Positions 1-6,930 of a DNA stretch of 9,464 nt are shown here, piece after piece. Both the position numbers and the translations under genes were made by a program. How positions within the stretch are numbered: the stretch's first letter is position 1; every line of letters starts with the position of its first letter. This stretch comes from Coriobacteriales bacterium (lineage in GTDB: Bacteria > Actinomycetota > Coriobacteriia > Coriobacteriales > UBA8131). The notes under the pieces were generated by a model. It made no database searches. It saw nothing but the letters and a program-made list of their open reading frames with translations, and was not told the DNA's origin. Location of the stretch: the NCBI GenBank assembly GCA_031263665.1, contig JAISFJ010000104.1:1-9464 (forward strand). Reading direction: 5' to 3'.

Positions 1-183
1 GGTAATGCGAGCACACTTTTCTCCATCAAAGACCAGCCTGTTCTCAGTGCCGCTTGCTTGAGAAATGCTCTTCTTATCGACGACGTATTTACAACGGGAG
101 CGACTCTCAACGCGGCGGCGCAAACGCTTTTTCTCGCCAGAGTTTGTGAAGTTCGCGTGGCGACTGTCGCGCGGGTGTGGTGA
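1..183 (+). CDS. comF: ComF-family phosphoribosyltransferase, C-terminal part
   Basis: The window opens inside this gene; 60 residues remain before the TGA at 181-183. The PRPP-binding loop is clear at 70-105, reading LLIDDVFTTGAT, with the paired Asp residues and the TTGAT loop typical of type I phosphoribosyltransferases. The tail (EVRVATVARVW) resembles the usual end of ComF/GntX proteins, so the stop looks natural rather than a truncation. ComF proteins are needed for DNA uptake in naturally transformable Gram-positives, but homologues are widespread in non-competent bacteria and their substrate is unsettled. The N-terminal zinc-finger half lies outside the window and cannot be checked. 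Another PRTase is less likely because the short tail and the VATVAR ending are ComF-like. Confidence 0.82.
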   Translation, partial: GNASTLFSIKDQPVLSAACLRNALLIDDVFTTGATLNAAAQTLFLARVCEVRVATVARVW

Positions 184-438
184 AGCGGCCGTGGTGGCCC
201 CTGCCATCTTGAGCAGGGCGCCCTCTTTCGGTGGTGTTTAGGGTATTTCCTGAAGCGATACGGCCAACACGTGATAGGGGTCGTGATAAACGGGGACCGC
301 AGATTTGGCACGTATTACTGTGCCGCTGGGCCCAAGATTGAAGAAGACTATCGCGTGCCAATCATTCGCAACATCGAGGGCGCTGGTGATGACGACGACG
401 TCCGAGAGATTGTTGCGTTCATTCAGAGCAAAGCCTAG
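184..438 (+). pseudogene. Unrecognised open stretch after comF, no clear start
   Basis: Directly after the comF TGA the same frame stays open for 84 codons to a TAG at 436-438. The translation is protein-like from about 205 on (for example LGYFLKRYGQHVIGVVI and YRVPIIRNIEGAGDDDDVRE) and codon use resembles neighbouring genes. There is no ATG in frame. The only in-frame alternative is a GTG at 271, which lies inside the protein-like part and has no convincing ribosome binding site. A second frame has a short open stretch from GTG 191 to TAG 239 (APAILSRAPSFGG), so a frameshift near 225-240 in a once intact small gene is possible. I do not recognise the family. It may be a real small protein with an odd start, a frameshifted gene, or a remnant. 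The rest of 184-530 holds only the promoter-like motifs listed separately. Confidence 0.35.
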
Positions 439-471
439 CCTTTTGCTTTGTGTGCTCTGGATTAGATCTCA

Positions 472-511
472 TGCTATAGTTGACACACGCCAACAGGGTC
501 GGCGTTAGACT
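472..511 (+). promoter_or_regulatory. Candidate promoter of the SGNH gene
   Basis: A perfect TTGACA lies at 480-485. The best -10 downstream is TAGACT at 506-511, with a 20-base spacer that is longer than ideal. An overlapping alternative is an extended -10, TGCTATAGT, at 472-480, without a good -35. The spacer contains a 5-bp inverted repeat, ACGCC (487-491) and GGCGT (501-505). The motifs lie just upstream of the ribosome binding site (GAGAGGG, about 515-521) of the truncated gene at 531. Confidence 0.35.
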
Positions 512-530
512 ATAGAGAGGGACAAAATAA

Positions 531-842
531 ATGAAAAGGTTAAAGAATGGGGCGACGACGTGGTTGTCTTTTGTTCTTGCGCTCGCTCTGCTTTCTTTTG
601 GCGGCGCTCAGGCTCTCACTGATGAGCCATCGTCGGGACAAAGTGGTGTCGACCCCCGCGCAGATGGTGCCGCCTTCAAAACCAAGGTAATCTGCGTGGG
701 CGACAGTATTACCTACGGGCTGTACGTCGCAAGTTCGGGAGCCTACCCGTATCAACTCCAAAGCAAACTTGGCGATGATTACGCGGTCGCGAACTACGGC
801 GTAAGCGGCAGCACGGCAGGCACGGGTACCGACAATAGTTAA
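531..842 (+). pseudogene. Truncated exported SGNH/GDSL hydrolase
   Basis: The 103-residue product begins with a standard signal peptide: a basic start (MKRLKNG), a hydrophobic core at about 11-24, and a likely cleavage site after AQA near residue 28. The mature part starts the SGNH fold with ICVGDSITYG, the block I motif carrying the nucleophilic Ser, then YPYQLQSKLG and NYGVSGST, which matches block II. Family members usually exceed 200 residues. Here the frame ends at TAA 840-842 after TGTDNS, and blocks III (GxND) and V (DxxH) are absent. No continuation is visible in the other frames up to 960. The protein should be catalytically dead. The start is supported by GAGAGGG about ten bases upstream. 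Loss of the 3' part probably reflects the rearrangement that placed the AraC/transporter cassette here. Confidence 0.75.
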
Positions 843-873
843 GGACTGTGTCGATATATAGTTGAAAGTGGAC

Positions 874-903
874 TTGATTTTGTAAGGCCCTTCGAACTAT
901 GCT
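874..903 (+). promoter_or_regulatory. Candidate promoter of the AraC-family gene
   Basis: TTGATT (874-879) and TATGCT (898-903) are separated by 18 bases and lie 57 bases before the regulator's start. Imperfect inverted arms, 858-868 (ATAGTTGAAAG) and 890-900 (CTTCGAACTAT), pair at 9 of 11 positions and bracket the -35, so they could be a control site or a weak hairpin. This is sequence inspection only. Confidence 0.35.
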
Positions 904-959
904 TAGAGAGGTGCTGATTTTATGTTGGTGTGCCCAAGCAAGGTATGAGGAGGAATTTT

Positions 960-1949
960 ATGCGGGAGTATGACGACGCGAAAAACGATTTTCTTGGGCC
1001 GGACGCCAGGCTGCTTGTCCGAAGCGAGAACTGTGTGGTGTTTCAACTTGAAAACGAAACCGGGAACGGCATCGTTACCATCTACGATATTTTCCCCGGC
1101 GTTCAATTGATGTACAACGACCTTCATTTGTCTCGTATCACCAATCATGACAGTCTGCCGCTTGCGCCGGATACTAATATGCTGGTTATCAACCACTGTC
1201 GGGAAGGACGCTTTGAATGCGAGTTCTCATTGGGCGAATGTGGGTATATGGGAGAAGGTGATATGGCGGTCAGCGGGTTGCCAACACCGCTCAGAACTTC
1301 ATCGTTTCCGCTGATGAACTACCACGGCATCTCAATCATGGCGGACATTGCCGAGGCATCGAAAACGATTGATGAACTCTCGTCTCTGTTGGGCATCGTC
1401 CGTATCGATATGCAGGGAATCAAAGACAGATTGTTAGCGAAGCGACCGTATTTTCTTATGCGCAGTTCTGAGGCGGTCTCACACATTTTTTCCGAGCTCT
1501 ATGACGCGCCCGCCACGCTGAAAGAGAGTTATATCCGTCTGAAACTGATTGAGTTGCTGCTGTTTTTGAGTATTGCCGAGCCGGCCGAGGAAGGCGGGCG
1601 AAGGTATTTTTACAAGACGCGGATAAACACCGTGAAGGCCATGCGAGATTACCTGACGATACATTTGGAAAAGCAATTCACGCTCAGTGAGCTTTCCGAG
1701 CGGTTCAATATCCCGCTGACAGCCATGAAAAGCTGTTTCAAGTCGGTGTTCGGGATGCCGATTCATGCCTACCTGCGCGCATATCGCTTGCAGACCGCGT
1801 CCGTACTGCTTCGGGAAACGGATGAGCCTATCGCCGAAATCGCCACAAAAACAGGCTACGGCAGCCATGCGCAGTTTTCGTCAGCATTCAAATCTGCTAT
1901 GGGGATGTCCCCGTCCGAGTATCGAAAAGTTTCTGTCCAAAATCAATAA
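960..1949 (+). CDS. AraC-family transcriptional regulator
   Basis: This 329-residue protein has an unassigned N-terminal sensing domain (about 1-215) and a C-terminal AraC/XylS DNA-binding domain (about 221-322). The first helix-turn-helix is near TLSELSERFNIPLTAMKSCF (241-260). The second is near IAEIATKTGYGSHAQFSSAF (291-310), followed by the family signature GMSPSEYRK. I chose ATG 960 because GAGGAGG at 947-953 sits six bases upstream; an in-frame GTG at 930 lacks a good site. It is transcribed in the same direction as the transporter operon that follows after 129 bases, which suggests it is the local ligand-responsive activator, as YbtA is for ybtPQ. Third-position GC looks lower than in the transporter genes, so it may have a different history. 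The ligand is unknown. Confidence 0.9.
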   Translation: MREYDDAKNDFLGPDARLLVRSENCVVFQLENETGNGIVTIYDIFPGVQLMYNDLHLSRITNHDSLPLAPDTNMLVINHCREGRFECEFSLGECGYMGEGDMAVSGLPTPLRTSSFPLMNYHGISIMADIAEASKTIDELSSLLGIVRIDMQGIKDRLLAKRPYFLMRSSEAVSHIFSELYDAPATLKESYIRLKLIELLLFLSIAEPAEEGGRRYFYKTRINTVKAMRDYLTIHLEKQFTLSELSERFNIPLTAMKSCFKSVFGMPIHAYLRAYRLQTASVLLRETDEPIAEIATKTGYGSHAQFSSAFKSAMGMSPSEYRKVSVQNQ

Positions 1950-1996
1950 TCCCTGTCTGAACAAGATAACGGTTGCCGAGAATACTACGCTACAAT
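1933..1996 (+). promoter_or_regulatory. Candidate AraC-dependent operon promoter and operator
   Basis: A good -10, TACAAT, lies at 1991-1996, but the expected -35 positions read AACGGT or TAACGG, with no resemblance to TTGACA. Upstream are two direct repeats of CTGTCyrAA (CTGTCCAAA at 1933, CTGTCTGAA at 1953), exactly 20 bases apart, close to two helical turns, with the second ending just before the -35 region. AraC-family activators typically bind such same-face direct repeats next to a weak -35. The first repeat lies inside the end of the regulator gene. The promoter would drive 2079-8665. Confidence 0.4.
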
Positions 1997-2078
1997 AATT
2001 AGTGAAATCTAACTCACGGCGCTTTTGGTAAGACGGGTATCCACAGTAAGCAGCACAGAAAAACCAGAGGATAGAGCT

Positions 2079-2678
2079 ATGGACATCGCCAAACGGGGGC
2101 TTCGTGCCAAAGACCTGATTACTACCGGCATTTTTACGCTGCTGTTCTTTGTGGTGGTGACCATCTTCGCCATGCTGTTCACTGCAATTCCGCTGCTTAT
2201 GCCCTTCATTTCCTGCGCGGACGCAATCGTCGGCGGTGTCATCTTTCTCTATCTTGCGACAAAGGTACGCAAATTCGGCGCAATTACTATCATGAGCAGT
2301 CTTGTCGGGCTGGTTATGTGTCTGGCTGGGCATTTCTGGCCGTGCCTTATCTTCGGCATCGTTTTCGGGTTGCTGGCGGACTTTCTCTGCTCGCGCGGCG
2401 AGTACAAAACGTTTGGTTGGAACGCGGCAGGATATGCGGCGATGATTCTTGGCCTTGCGCTGGATGGCTACTCGCCCATGTTGTTCTTTGATGAGGCGTT
2501 TCGCCAAAGCCGTCTCGACATGGGTATGAGCGAAGAAATCATCGACAGTCTCCTTGCCACCATCCACGGTCCACTGATTATTGCGGCATTTGCGGGAGCT
2601 GTTGTCTGCTCTGTAATCGGGGCGCTGATTGGCAAGGTCCTTTTGAAAAAGCATTTTGAAAAAGCGGGTATCCTTTAA
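2079..2678 (+). CDS. ECF transporter S component, MptD/Trep_Strep-like
   Basis: This 199-residue membrane protein begins MDIAKRGLRAKDLITTGIF, the charged xAKDLI entry into helix 1 that I recognise from the Trep_Strep/MptD group of putative S components. About six hydrophobic segments can be seen, near 13-33, 38-60, 66-83, 87-104, 113-136 and 162-187. S components give an ECF importer its substrate specificity. In this group the substrate is mostly unassigned, and the genes often sit beside EcfT, a fused EcfA and paired ABC half-transporters. ATG 2079 was chosen because AGAGGA (2066-2071) lies seven bases upstream; an in-frame TTG at 2025 has no support. Its TAA overlaps the next start by one base (TAATG). 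A short stub of a second, related S gene lies downstream at 4889. Confidence 0.82.
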   Translation: MDIAKRGLRAKDLITTGIFTLLFFVVVTIFAMLFTAIPLLMPFISCADAIVGGVIFLYLATKVRKFGAITIMSSLVGLVMCLAGHFWPCLIFGIVFGLLADFLCSRGEYKTFGWNAAGYAAMILGLALDGYSPMLFFDEAFRQSRLDMGMSEEIIDSLLATIHGPLIIAAFAGAVVCSVIGALIGKVLLKKHFEKAGIL

Positions 2679-3358
2679 TGGTGCGGTTTGACCCTCGCGT
2701 GAAGCTGTTGGTTCTCGTGTTGATTAACGTGGTGATATTCGTATCGCCCGATTTGCAGACGGAATGGCTCTGTATGGGCATAATCGCCGTGCTGCTCATG
2801 CTGATGGGCTGTTGGCGGCAGCTTTGGTATGGGCTGCTCATTTACGCGGGAATGATGGGCGCTCTGTATCTGTGCGCGCTGGCCGACAACTTCTTCACGG
2901 CGTTCATCAGCATGACCATCATCTGTTTTCGAAAAATCATGCCTACCGTCTTTTTCGCCTCCGGGCTGATGGCGACGACGACGGTTGGGGATTTGGTCTC
3001 CGCCATGCAAAAGCTGCACATTCCCAAAGTGATTATCATCCCGTTTACGGTCACGCTACGATTTTTCCCCACAGCAAAGGAGGAGTTCGCCGCCATCCGG
3101 GATGCAGCGCGATTGCGTGGGCTACGGTTCAGCATGGAGCGGACGCTCGTTCCCATGATGCTGCGCTGCGCAAACATCGCCGAGGAGTTGTCCGCCGCGT
3201 CGGTGACGCGAGGAATTGAGAGCGCGAACAAGAGAACATCCCTGCGTGAGTTGCGGCTTGGGTTGCCGGACTTCGGGCTGGCCGCGGTCTTTTTTGCGCT
3301 CAGCGTTTTGGCCGTGATGGGAGGTGTGCCGGCGCTCTATGCGCCGCCCTATGGTTAA
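2678..3358 (+). CDS. ecfT: ECF transporter transmembrane subunit EcfT
   Basis: This 226-residue integral membrane protein has the CbiQ/EcfT layout: hydrophobic helices near 9-22, 31-45, 50-68, 72-82, 88-100 and 116-130, then a cytoplasmic coupling region. The two Ala-Arg-Gly type coupling motifs are visible as AARLRG (143-148) and SVTRGIE (175-181), the second with Thr in place of the usual Ala. A final hydrophobic helix is near 198-215. EcfT links the S subunit to the ATPases and transmits the movement driven by ATP hydrolysis. Its start overlaps the stop of the S gene (TAATG) with little ribosome binding site of its own, so its translation is probably coupled. Its end overlaps the ATPase gene by 20 bases if that gene starts at 3339, or 8 if at 3351. 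Confidence 0.88.
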   Translation: MVRFDPRVKLLVLVLINVVIFVSPDLQTEWLCMGIIAVLLMLMGCWRQLWYGLLIYAGMMGALYLCALADNFFTAFISMTIICFRKIMPTVFFASGLMATTTVGDLVSAMQKLHIPKVIIIPFTVTLRFFPTAKEEFAAIRDAARLRGLRFSMERTLVPMMLRCANIAEELSAASVTRGIESANKRTSLRELRLGLPDFGLAAVFFALSVLAVMGGVPALYAPPYG

Positions 3359-4892
3359 AGTCACGGCCGCTACCTTTCATTACGGCGAAACCCACGAGCA
3401 ATGCCTGCGTAACGTCTCCCTGCACATCAAAGAGGGCGAGTGCGTCCTGCTGTGCGGTGAGAGCGGTTGCGGCAAGACTACCATCACGCGATTGGTCAAC
3501 GGGCTGATTCCTCACTTTTACGAGGGGGAGTTCAGCGGAAGAGTGACCGTGGCAGACCGTGAGGTGGCAACAACAATGCCGGATGCGCTGGCCAGTATGG
3601 TCGGTTCGGTGTTCCAGAACCCGCGCAGTCAGTTTTTCAATCTCGATACCACCGGGGAAATCGCCTTTGGGTGTGAGAACCTCGGCCTGCCGCCTGCCGA
3701 CATCCGAAAGCGCGTGCAGGAGACCGCCGACGCGCTCGCTATAGAGCGCCTGCTCGACCGTGACATCTTCGCTCTTTCGGGAGGCGAAAAACAGCTTATC
3801 GCTCTTGCCTCCGCGTACGCGCTTTCTCCGGACCTATTCGTGTTTGACGAACCGTCCTCCAATCTGGACTGGACCGCCGTGGGGAAGCTTGCCAAACTCA
3901 TGCTGCGGCTGAAACAAGCCGGGAAAACCCTGCTGATTGCTGAGCATCGGCTCTACTGGCTGTCCGAACTCATCGACCGCGTAGTCTACCTGAAAGCCGG
4001 ACGCATAGAGGGCGACTGGCAGGCAGAGGAGTTCCTTGCCCTGTCGGAAAGCAAGCGGATGGGTCTGGGCTTGCGCGTCGTGAATCCCGACGCGCTGCGC
4101 CCCAGCGCGCTCAGCACCAAAGCGCTCACCACCAAAGCGCTTCGCCCCGACGCGCTTTGTCCCGCCACCTTGAGCAGCCCCAGCGCAAAACCGCCACAAG
4201 AGACACGCCCCTGCTTGCGGGTTTTCGGACTGTCCGCTCACTACAGACGTGGCAAGCCCGTCCTGCAAGACATTTCCTTCGAGGCTTCTTTCGGTGAGGC
4301 AGTCGCCCTGCTCGGCGGCAACGGCGCGGGCAAGACCACGCTGGCACGGACGCTGTGCGGTCTGCACAGAAAATCATCCGGCGAAATCACGCTGAACGGA
4401 ACCAGACTGTCGACCAAAGCGAGGGCGGGCCCGTTCTACCTCGTCATGCAGGAATCGGGCTATCAGCTTTTTACCGACAGTGTGGAAAACGAACTGCTGT
4501 TGTCCAAAAACAAAAGAAGCCGTCCCCCGTGCGAGAACGTGGAAGCGATACTGAAGAGCCTGTCCCTCACAGACCTTCGGGACCGCCATCCCATGAGCCT
4601 GTCGGGAGGGCAGAGACAGCGGACGGCCATCGGCACGGCAATGGCGCATGACGCGCAGGTTCTCATATTCGACGAGCCGACCAGCGGGCTGGACTACGGG
4701 AATATGCGACGGGTGGTTGCGGTAATCGAGCGGCTTCGCGCCGAAGGCAAGACGATATTCATCATCACCCACGATTATGAACTTCTGCTTGCCGCCTGCA
4801 CGCGGGCGTTGATTCTGGAGGACGGCAGCATAACAAGTGATTTTCCTCTGACGGAGGCAAACAGAGACAAAATAAAGGAGATGTTTTCATGA
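3339..4892 (+). CDS. Fused two-domain ECF ATPase (EcfA-EcfA')
   Basis: One 517-residue chain carries both ATPases of the ECF module. Domain 1 has Walker A GESGCGKTT (40-48), signature LSGGEKQ (146-152), Walker B LFVFDEPSSNLD (166-177) and switch His 203 in AEHR. Domain 2 has GGNGAGKTT (326-334), LSGGQRQR (421-428), VLIFDEPTSGLD (441-452) and switch His 478. All key residues look intact, so both sites should be active. Most ECF systems use two separate proteins, but fused versions are known. The linker between the domains contains a 15-bp tandem repeat. Start choice: ATG 3339 has GGGAGGTG (3319-3326) about 12 bases upstream; ATG 3351 (513 residues) fits the usual family N-terminus but has no such site. 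The stop overlaps the start of the S-gene stub (ATGA). Confidence 0.9.
   Translation: MRRPMVKVTAATFHYGETHEQCLRNVSLHIKEGECVLLCGESGCGKTTITRLVNGLIPHFYEGEFSGRVTVADREVATTMPDALASMVGSVFQNPRSQFFNLDTTGEIAFGCENLGLPPADIRKRVQETADALAIERLLDRDIFALSGGEKQLIALASAYALSPDLFVFDEPSSNLDWTAVGKLAKLMLRLKQAGKTLLIAEHRLYWLSELIDRVVYLKAGRIEGDWQAEEFLALSESKRMGLGLRVVNPDALRPSALSTKALTTKALRPDALCPATLSSPSAKPPQETRPCLRVFGLSAHYRRGKPVLQDISFEASFGEAVALLGGNGAGKTTLARTLCGLHRKSSGEITLNGTRLSTKARAGPFYLVMQESGYQLFTDSVENELLLSKNKRSRPPCENVEAILKSLSLTDLRDRHPMSLSGGQRQRTAIGTAMAHDAQVLIFDEPTSGLDYGNMRRVVAVIERLRAEGKTIFIITHDYELLLAACTRALILEDGSITSDFPLTEANRDKIKEMFS
4092..4166 (+). repeat. 15-bp tandem repeat in the EcfA linker
   Basis: Five in-frame 15-bp units start at 4092, 4107, 4122, 4137 and 4152. 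Each begins GCGCT and encodes a pentapeptide of the form A-L-x-x-x (ALRPS, ALSTK, ALTTK, ALRPD, ALCPA). Two decayed units (TLSSP, SAKPP) follow to 4196. The tract forms a low-complexity linker between the two ATPase domains and could change length by slippage without breaking the frame. Confidence 0.85.
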
Positions 4893-4972
4893 GCGGCACC
4901 AGACTCAAGGCGAAGGACCTCATCACCATCGCGATTTTCAGCGTGGTGTTTATCGTGGTATACATGGTATGA
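4889..4972 (+). pseudogene. Stub of a second ECF S-component gene
   Basis: This 27-codon frame starts at ATG 4889, with AAAGGAG at 4874-4880, and overlaps the ATPase stop (ATGA). It encodes RLKAKDLITIAIFSVVFIVV, which lines up with the start of the S component at 2079 (GLRAKDLITTGIFTLLFFVV), but stops at TGA 4970-4972 after YMV. A full S component is about 200 residues, so this keeps only helix 1. Its stop overlaps an in-frame upstream ATG of the next gene (4969). The simplest reading is a once complete second S gene that lost most of its body by deletion. A translated single-helix microprotein, or a coupling leader for the ABC gene, cannot be excluded. Confidence 0.7.
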
Positions 4973-4989
4973 GAGAGGGAGGCACTGGC

Positions 4990-6930
4990 ATGGATAAACC
5001 CGGGGAAACCGAAAACCCCCCAAAGCCCCAACAGGACAAAAAAGGCATGGCTCGCCTATGGGAGCTTGCTCTGCGCGAGAAAGCGCTGATTCTGTGCTCC
5101 TGCGTGCTGGCGGTTCTCAGCGTGGTGGTGTCGTTTGCGCCGTTCATCGCCATTTACTACATCATCAGGGAGTTGGTCGCCCACTTCGCCGATTTGTCGG
5201 CGTTGGATGCCGCGTACATGACCGACCTCGGCTGGTTGGCGGCGGAAAGCGCAATCGGCGCGATTCTGCTGAACTTCCTTGCGCTGATGTGCAGCCACCT
5301 CGCCGCGTTTAAGACGCAGTATGAGTTGAAACTGGAGTACGCGGGGCATATCGCCTCCTTGCCGCTGGGTTTTCACAGCGCGAACTCCACCGGCAAGCTG
5401 CGCAAAATCGTGGACGAGAACATCGAAAAGCTGGAAGGCTTTGTCGCCCACAGTCTCCCGGACATGGTGGGCTCATTCGCCATGCCGGTCATCACACTGG
5501 TGGTGCTGTTTGTGTTTGACTGGCGGCTCGGACTGGCGAGCCTTGTCCCCATTATCGCCGCGTATGGTATTCAGATGGCGGCAATGGGCGGTGGAAAAGT
5601 AAAGGCGCAAATGAAGCAGTATCAGGATTCGCTGGAAGACATGAACAGCGCCGCCGTGGAGTATGTACGCGGGATTTCGGTGGTCAAGGCGTTTAACCAG
5701 ACCCTCTTCTCGTTCCGTCGCTTTCACCAGACCATCACCGATTACGGCCGGTTCTGCAAGGCGTACACCGACTCCTTCGAGAAACATATGTCGGCGTTCA
5801 TGACCATCATAGGCCATGTGTACGCGTTTCTGATTCCTGTCATCATTCTCATTGCGGGCGGCACGGACGACTACGCACAATTCGCGTTGGCGGCGGTGTT
5901 CTACCTCCTGTTCTCTTTTTCGCTGGCGACGCCGTTTACCAAAATCATGTATGTGTCGTCTCTCAGCATACAGATTTCCGACGGAATCGAGCGCATGGAC
6001 AGGATACTGGCAGTTGAACCGCTGCCCGAAACGAAGAACCCAAAAACCGCGTCCGGCTACGAGATAGCCTTCGAGGAAGTCGCGTTTTCCTATAACGACG
6101 AGGGTGAGACATCCGCGCTGAACGGCGTGAGTTTTACCGCCCTGCAAGGCCAGGTTACGGCGCTGGTCGGCCCTTCCGGGAGCGGCAAGTCCACCATTGC
6201 CCATCTCATTCCGCGCTTCTATGACGTGGCGGGGGGCACAATTACCATCGACGGCGTGGATATTCGGGACATGGCAAGCGATTACCTCATGTCCATCGTG
6301 GGCTTTGTGTTTCAGGATGTGTTCCTGTTCAAGCAGAGCATCGCAGACAATATCCTCATTGGCAACAAGAACGCCTCGCGGGAGCAGGCCGTCGCCGCTG
6401 CGAAAGCCGCCCAGTGCCATGAGTTTATCGAGAAGCTGCCGCAGGGCTACGACACGATTATCGGTTCGAGCGGCGTGCACCTCTCCGGCGGCGAGCAGCA
6501 ACGGATTGTCATTGCCCGTGCGATTCTGAAGAACGCGCCGATTCTGGTTTTGGACGAAGCCACCGCCTTCGCCGACCCGGAAAACGAGCAGAAAATCCAC
6601 CTTGCCCTCTCGGAACTGATGAAGGATAAGACGGTCATCATCATCGCGCACCGGCTTTCCACCGTACGGGGTGCGGATAAGGTCCTTGTGGTGGACCGGG
6701 GAAAAATCGTTGAGGAAGGAACGCACGATGCGTTGGTAAGCGCCGAGGGGCGTTATGGCCGTATGTGGGCGCAGTATACCGGCGCGCTGGGCTGGACGCT
6801 CGGCAGGGGCCACACCGAAGGGATTGCCGCCGGCGGAGTTCCCGCCGGCAAAATCCCCACCGACAAGGTTCCCACCGAGCAGGCTCCATGGGACAAGAAC
6901 AGGGAGGTGAGCGCGGATGTTCGGAATTAA
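4990..6930 (+). CDS. ABC half-transporter (TMD-NBD), YbtP/IrtA-like
   Basis: This 646-residue half-transporter has a soluble, Pro/Lys-rich N-terminus (1-30), a six-helix transmembrane domain (about 30-320) and a nucleotide-binding domain. The latter shows Walker A GPSGSGKST (394-402), Q-loop Gln 442, signature LSGGEQQR (498-505), Walker B ILVLDEA (518-524) and switch His 554. After Walker B it reads ATAFADPENE, a D-loop variant I associate with the siderophore-importing exporter-fold group (YbtPQ, IrtAB) rather than the usual ATASLDPE. There is no siderophore-interacting domain as in IrtA. ATG 4990 is preferred because GAGGGAGG (4975-4982) precedes it; ATG 4969 is the in-frame alternative. 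The C-terminus ends in a 15-bp repeat tract. It overlaps the next gene by 14 bases and probably forms a heterodimer with that product. Confidence 0.88.
   Translation: MDKPGETENPPKPQQDKKGMARLWELALREKALILCSCVLAVLSVVVSFAPFIAIYYIIRELVAHFADLSALDAAYMTDLGWLAAESAIGAILLNFLALMCSHLAAFKTQYELKLEYAGHIASLPLGFHSANSTGKLRKIVDENIEKLEGFVAHSLPDMVGSFAMPVITLVVLFVFDWRLGLASLVPIIAAYGIQMAAMGGGKVKAQMKQYQDSLEDMNSAAVEYVRGISVVKAFNQTLFSFRRFHQTITDYGRFCKAYTDSFEKHMSAFMTIIGHVYAFLIPVIILIAGGTDDYAQFALAAVFYLLFSFSLATPFTKIMYVSSLSIQISDGIERMDRILAVEPLPETKNPKTASGYEIAFEEVAFSYNDEGETSALNGVSFTALQGQVTALVGPSGSGKSTIAHLIPRFYDVAGGTITIDGVDIRDMASDYLMSIVGFVFQDVFLFKQSIADNILIGNKNASREQAVAAAKAAQCHEFIEKLPQGYDTIIGSSGVHLSGGEQQRIVIARAILKNAPILVLDEATAFADPENEQKIHLALSELMKDKTVIIIAHRLSTVRGADKVLVVDRGKIVEEGTHDALVSAEGRYGRMWAQYTGALGWTLGRGHTEGIAAGGVPAGKIPTDKVPTEQAPWDKNREVSADVRN
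6841..6900 (+). repeat. 15-bp tandem repeat at the end of the first ABC gene
   Basis: Four in-frame 15-bp units (6841, 6856, 6871, 6886) encode the pentapeptides PAGKI, PTDKV, PTEQA and PWDKN, a charged, Pro-led tail after the ATPase domain. The two middle units are the most alike and the last has diverged. The unit length matches the repeat in the EcfA linker, but the sequence differs. Confidence 0.75.

Noticed and set aside
181..183. Selenocysteine at the comF TGA
   Set aside because: The ComF tail ends naturally here and no SECIS-like hairpin is evident just downstream.
930..960. GTG start 30 bases upstream for the AraC gene
   Set aside because: ATG 960 has a near-perfect GAGGAGG six bases upstream; the GTG has no such site.
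2025..2078. TTG start adding 18 residues to the S component
   Set aside because: The added residues are polar and unlike the family, and ATG 2079 has its own AGAGGA.
4092..4196. CRISPR-like array
   Set aside because: The units are contiguous 15-bp in-frame codon repeats without spacers, inside a confident coding region.
5473..6813. A 446-codon open frame on the minus strand
   Set aside because: It mirrors the ABC gene's codon pattern on the opposite strand; its translation has no recognisable domain and the plus-strand gene is certain.
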